Shown: piece by piece, positions 61,783 to 64,000 of the stretch
Numbering within the stretch: position 1 is the first letter of the stretch
Layout of the letters: each line of letters starts with the position of its first letter
Origin: Candidula unifasciata
Taxonomy: Eukaryota > Mollusca > Gastropoda > Stylommatophora > Geomitridae
Assembly: GCA_905116865.2 (NCBI GenBank)
Contig: CAJHNH020002088.1
Coordinates: 1-64,000 of the forward strand
Reading direction: 5' to 3'
DNA: 64,000 nucleotides
The notes under the pieces: model-generated
Databases searched by the model: none
Seen by the model: only the letters and a program-made list of their open reading frames with translations
What the model was told of the DNA's origin: nothing
Position numbers and translations under genes: made by a program

Positions 61783-64000
61783 GTAAGTGTTTACAGATTT
61801 TCTCTCTGGTTAGTCTTCTTTTATGAAGTATTCTCCTGTAAAGTTAACCACACGAGTACATGCAAATCACGGCGCTTACTTATTATTATATACTTTCTCA
61901 TTTCTCTTCTCACTGACTAGCCTAAGTAAAAAGTAATTACTAATACTAATATTAATAATAATACTACTAATGTTAACAACAATTCTCTTCATCGTGACGA
62001 TGATCGTCTTTCCTCTCTTGTACTTGTGTACTGTTCCAAGTTAAAAGAAACTATGAGTAAAGATACAATTACAACTTCTCCCAGTCTTCCATTGCAAATA
62101 AATGTTTACATATTTTTTTCGGCGCCAGTCGTTTCTTCCTGTTGCAGAAGTCTGTTCAATAAAAGCAACTGCACGGCGCCTTTGTTAGTTACTTTAGTCA
62201 TTTTTTTAAAAATGCCCTCTACACCAATAAAACCAGCACAGTTAGATAGCTGTAAACAATCTCTTTCCAACGGTACCTCATTTAGGCTTGTGTGTCATTT
62301 CTGAGCTGAGATATGTTGGTTTTTGTGGAGATGAGATGTAGAAAGCAGCTGCTAAAAGTTTTAGCAGCTGCTTTCTACATCTCATCTCCACAAAAACGTA
62401 AAACTTGTGACCCAGAAACAACCAAACTGCGCACTTATCGTTTTGGCTTTGTTGACATTGGACTGTCATTGGACAAGATGGCAGGCAATGAGACTCAGCC
62501 ACTGGCTGAGCCAGCGATTGCCTGAAAAATGTCACTGTACATCTACCTAGCCACTGACAAGAAAGAAATTTTATATACAAATGTAAAATTGGATGGAGAA
62601 TTCAATTATAACTAGCATTACCATGTCTAGTAACAGGTAAAGCCTAAAGCCAACCCTGAATACTTATCGCTATTTTCAATCAAACTGATGTAACAGAAAA
62701 ACAGAGGACATCCGGCTGTTGTAGACATGCGCTGTTAATCGGGTTCCTTCCCGCCGTTTTCAGCTATTTAGAGTGGGTGAAAATCAAACCAATCGCAAAA
62801 TTTCATGAGAGATTAGGACCCATCCCGAAACCCCAGCCGACATTTCCGAAGCAAGTTTCGAACGGTTTCCGTGCTAACGGAAATTGCCAAAAGATCGCAA
62901 ATTTCCGGACACCGTAGTTGCTAAATACAAGCAACTGCACGGCCCCTTTGTCGGCCAATCTTTCCATCAAACTGTAGTACTAGTACTGTAGTAAAGTGTT
63001 TACAATTTGTGTAGATTCTCTCATCTTGTTCTTCACTGTTGAAAATCTAATTATGAGTAAAGTTGAAGATACAATGATACAAGCACAGCACCTTTTCTCA
63101 ATCCTCTGCAATAAGTGTTTATCAGTAAATTACAGATTTTCTTCAGTTTCTACTTCCACTAATTTGAAACCCTGATCAAAGATACAAATTGCATGCACAA
63201 CGCCTCTTCCTACTCTTCTGTGTAAGTGTCTACAGATTAATCTCATTGTCTCTTTTTTTTTCCCCGCAAGTGAAACCGTTAGTTTTAATATACAAATAAC
63301 AAGCACAGTATCTTCTCGAAATCGTACGTGCTATTTTAAATCTGTCAATCATCTATTGTTCTCTCTAGAAAGTTGAAATAATCTTCTATGGAAGGTTACA
63401 CTAGTTTACATTCTGTCTCGATCTCAGCTATTATAGAGAGGCTCAAAGTGCTGCAAGTACAATCTTGTCTCATAACATCTTGAGAAAGGTTGAAATGACA
63501 GGTATGCTCCATGCGGAGTAGCAGGCAGAGGTCCTGGGTAGTGTAACAACCTGTGAAATTTTTCTCCAGTATATTGTTGGAAAATAAACAGGCAGACAGA
63601 CTGGCTTGTTCTACACCAGTTGGTAAATTGATGCTTGATAAGCTGGATTTTTTTAGGTTTTTTTTGGGGGTGAGTGAGCAGTGCAGAGGCACAAGTAGAT
63701 GTGGTTGTTAATTTCAGTTTCACTTGGTCGTCTCTTTTAGAAGTTGTAGATATTCTGCTGAGAAAGTAAATGACCAGCAAAGTTTCATTTTTACTGTCAT
63801 AAGATATAAGTATTACAAGCATTACGCAATTTTTCAGTCTTCTTTGTCATTGATGAGTGGTTAAAAGAATACTGAATACTAACAGCTTGTTAAATTGTAG
63901 AACAAGATTGTTTCTAGCAAGAAGTTTGTTCTTTTCCCCATTTTTAAACACATTTTTTTTTTTTTTAGGGTGGAGAAGTATCGACCAAAACAGTTGGATG
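61739..64000 (+). CDS. RFC5: replication factor C subunit 5-like, partial (exon 1 and start of exon 2)
   Basis: Join 61739-61782 with 63969 to the window end. Exon 1 codes MSKDTGTTPSSNLP plus TG, and the split codon completes to Trp. Exon 2 then codes VEKYRPKQLD. WVEKYRP is the conserved start of the AAA+ region of RFC small subunits. The preceding NLP and the short N-terminal extension fit RFC5 better than RFC2 or RFC4. RFC5 is part of the clamp loader that places PCNA on DNA in replication and repair, in the nucleus. The donor GTAAGT and the acceptor after a long T run are both strong. Most of the gene lies beyond the window. Confidence 0.85.
62319..62397. repeat. perfect 39-bp palindrome
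   Basis: The arm at 62319-62357 begins GTTTTTGTGGAGATGAGATG. Its exact reverse complement is 62359-62397. A single G separates them. It lies in intron 1 of the RFC5-like gene. Confidence 0.97.
62488..62524. repeat. nested short inverted repeats
   Basis: CAGGCAAT pairs with ATTGCCTG, and CTCAGCCA pairs with TGGCTGAG around one base. The segment could form a hairpin, about 90 bases after the large palindrome. Confidence 0.85.
63969..64000 (+). CDS. RFC5: RFC5-like exon 2, cut by window end
   Basis: Starts after TTTTTTTAG. The first base completes TGG, then VEKYRPKQLD and one base. The Walker motifs must lie beyond the window. Confidence 0.88.

Larger units (their letters stand above)
61665..63335 (+). 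repeat. decayed tandem copies of the RFC5 exon 1 module
   Basis: Five recognisable copies: 61739 (intact), 62053 and 63053 (both start ATGAGTAAAG), 63173 (TCAAAGATACA... TAAGTGTCTACAG) and about 63288 (TACAAATAACAAGCACAGTA). Partial copies are at 62160 and 62930 (AACTGCACGGCGCCTTTGT / AACTGCACGGCCCCTTTGT). Spacing is irregular. Confidence 0.8.

Overview
This is a nuclear window from an animal genome, most likely a mollusc and probably a gastropod. The reasons are: GT-AG introns in true genes, very high repeat density, several tRNA-derived SINE families, many decayed non-LTR retrotransposons (LINEs), hAT/piggyBac/pogo-type DNA transposon remnants, and large micro- and minisatellites. The species call is inference; nothing in the window fixes it. 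There are no bacterial operons, rRNAs or CRISPR arrays. Most long open frames are low-complexity or tandem-repeat artefacts, or retroelement debris.

I can reconstruct three host genes from splice sites and matching intron phases, all on the + strand. (1) 12026-21072: a five-exon gene for a predicted 178-residue type I membrane protein. It has a signal peptide, one cysteine-rich EMI-like domain split over exons 2 and 3, one transmembrane helix and a short charged tail. No EGF repeats are visible, and I do not recognise a named orthologue. (2) 37259-49337: six exons of a SWAP-70/DEF6-like protein, comprising the N-terminal region, a pleckstrin-homology (PH) domain and a short basic segment. The reading frame then meets a stop, and no exons for the family's usual long coiled coil were found. 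(3) 61739 to the window end: exon 1 and the start of exon 2 of a replication factor C small subunit, best matched to RFC5. Exon 1 ends NLPW across the splice and exon 2 opens with the VEKYRP motif.

Layout: 0-12 kb is SINE, LINE and microsatellite debris. 12-21 kb is the EMI-membrane gene, with a different tandem repeat in every intron and another starting at its stop codon. 21-37 kb is minisatellites, SINEs, LINE pieces, a cluster of four SINEs, SPIN-like hAT elements and a piggyBac-like element. 37-49 kb is the SWAP-70/DEF6-like gene with repeat-filled introns. 49-61 kb is again repeat-rich, with a 0.9 kb minisatellite at 54.7-55.6 kb. 61-64 kb is the RFC5 5' end, with several decayed copies of its first exon in intron 1.

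The most interesting observations concern the EMI-membrane gene and RFC5. An inverted pair of about 180-206 bp flanks exon 2 of the EMI gene, and one copy ends exactly at the exon 3 splice acceptor. The 26-bp satellite of intron 2 begins at the exon 2 splice donor. The RFC5 first exon, with its splice-donor region, has been multiplied and has decayed. The three genes show no evident functional link to one another.
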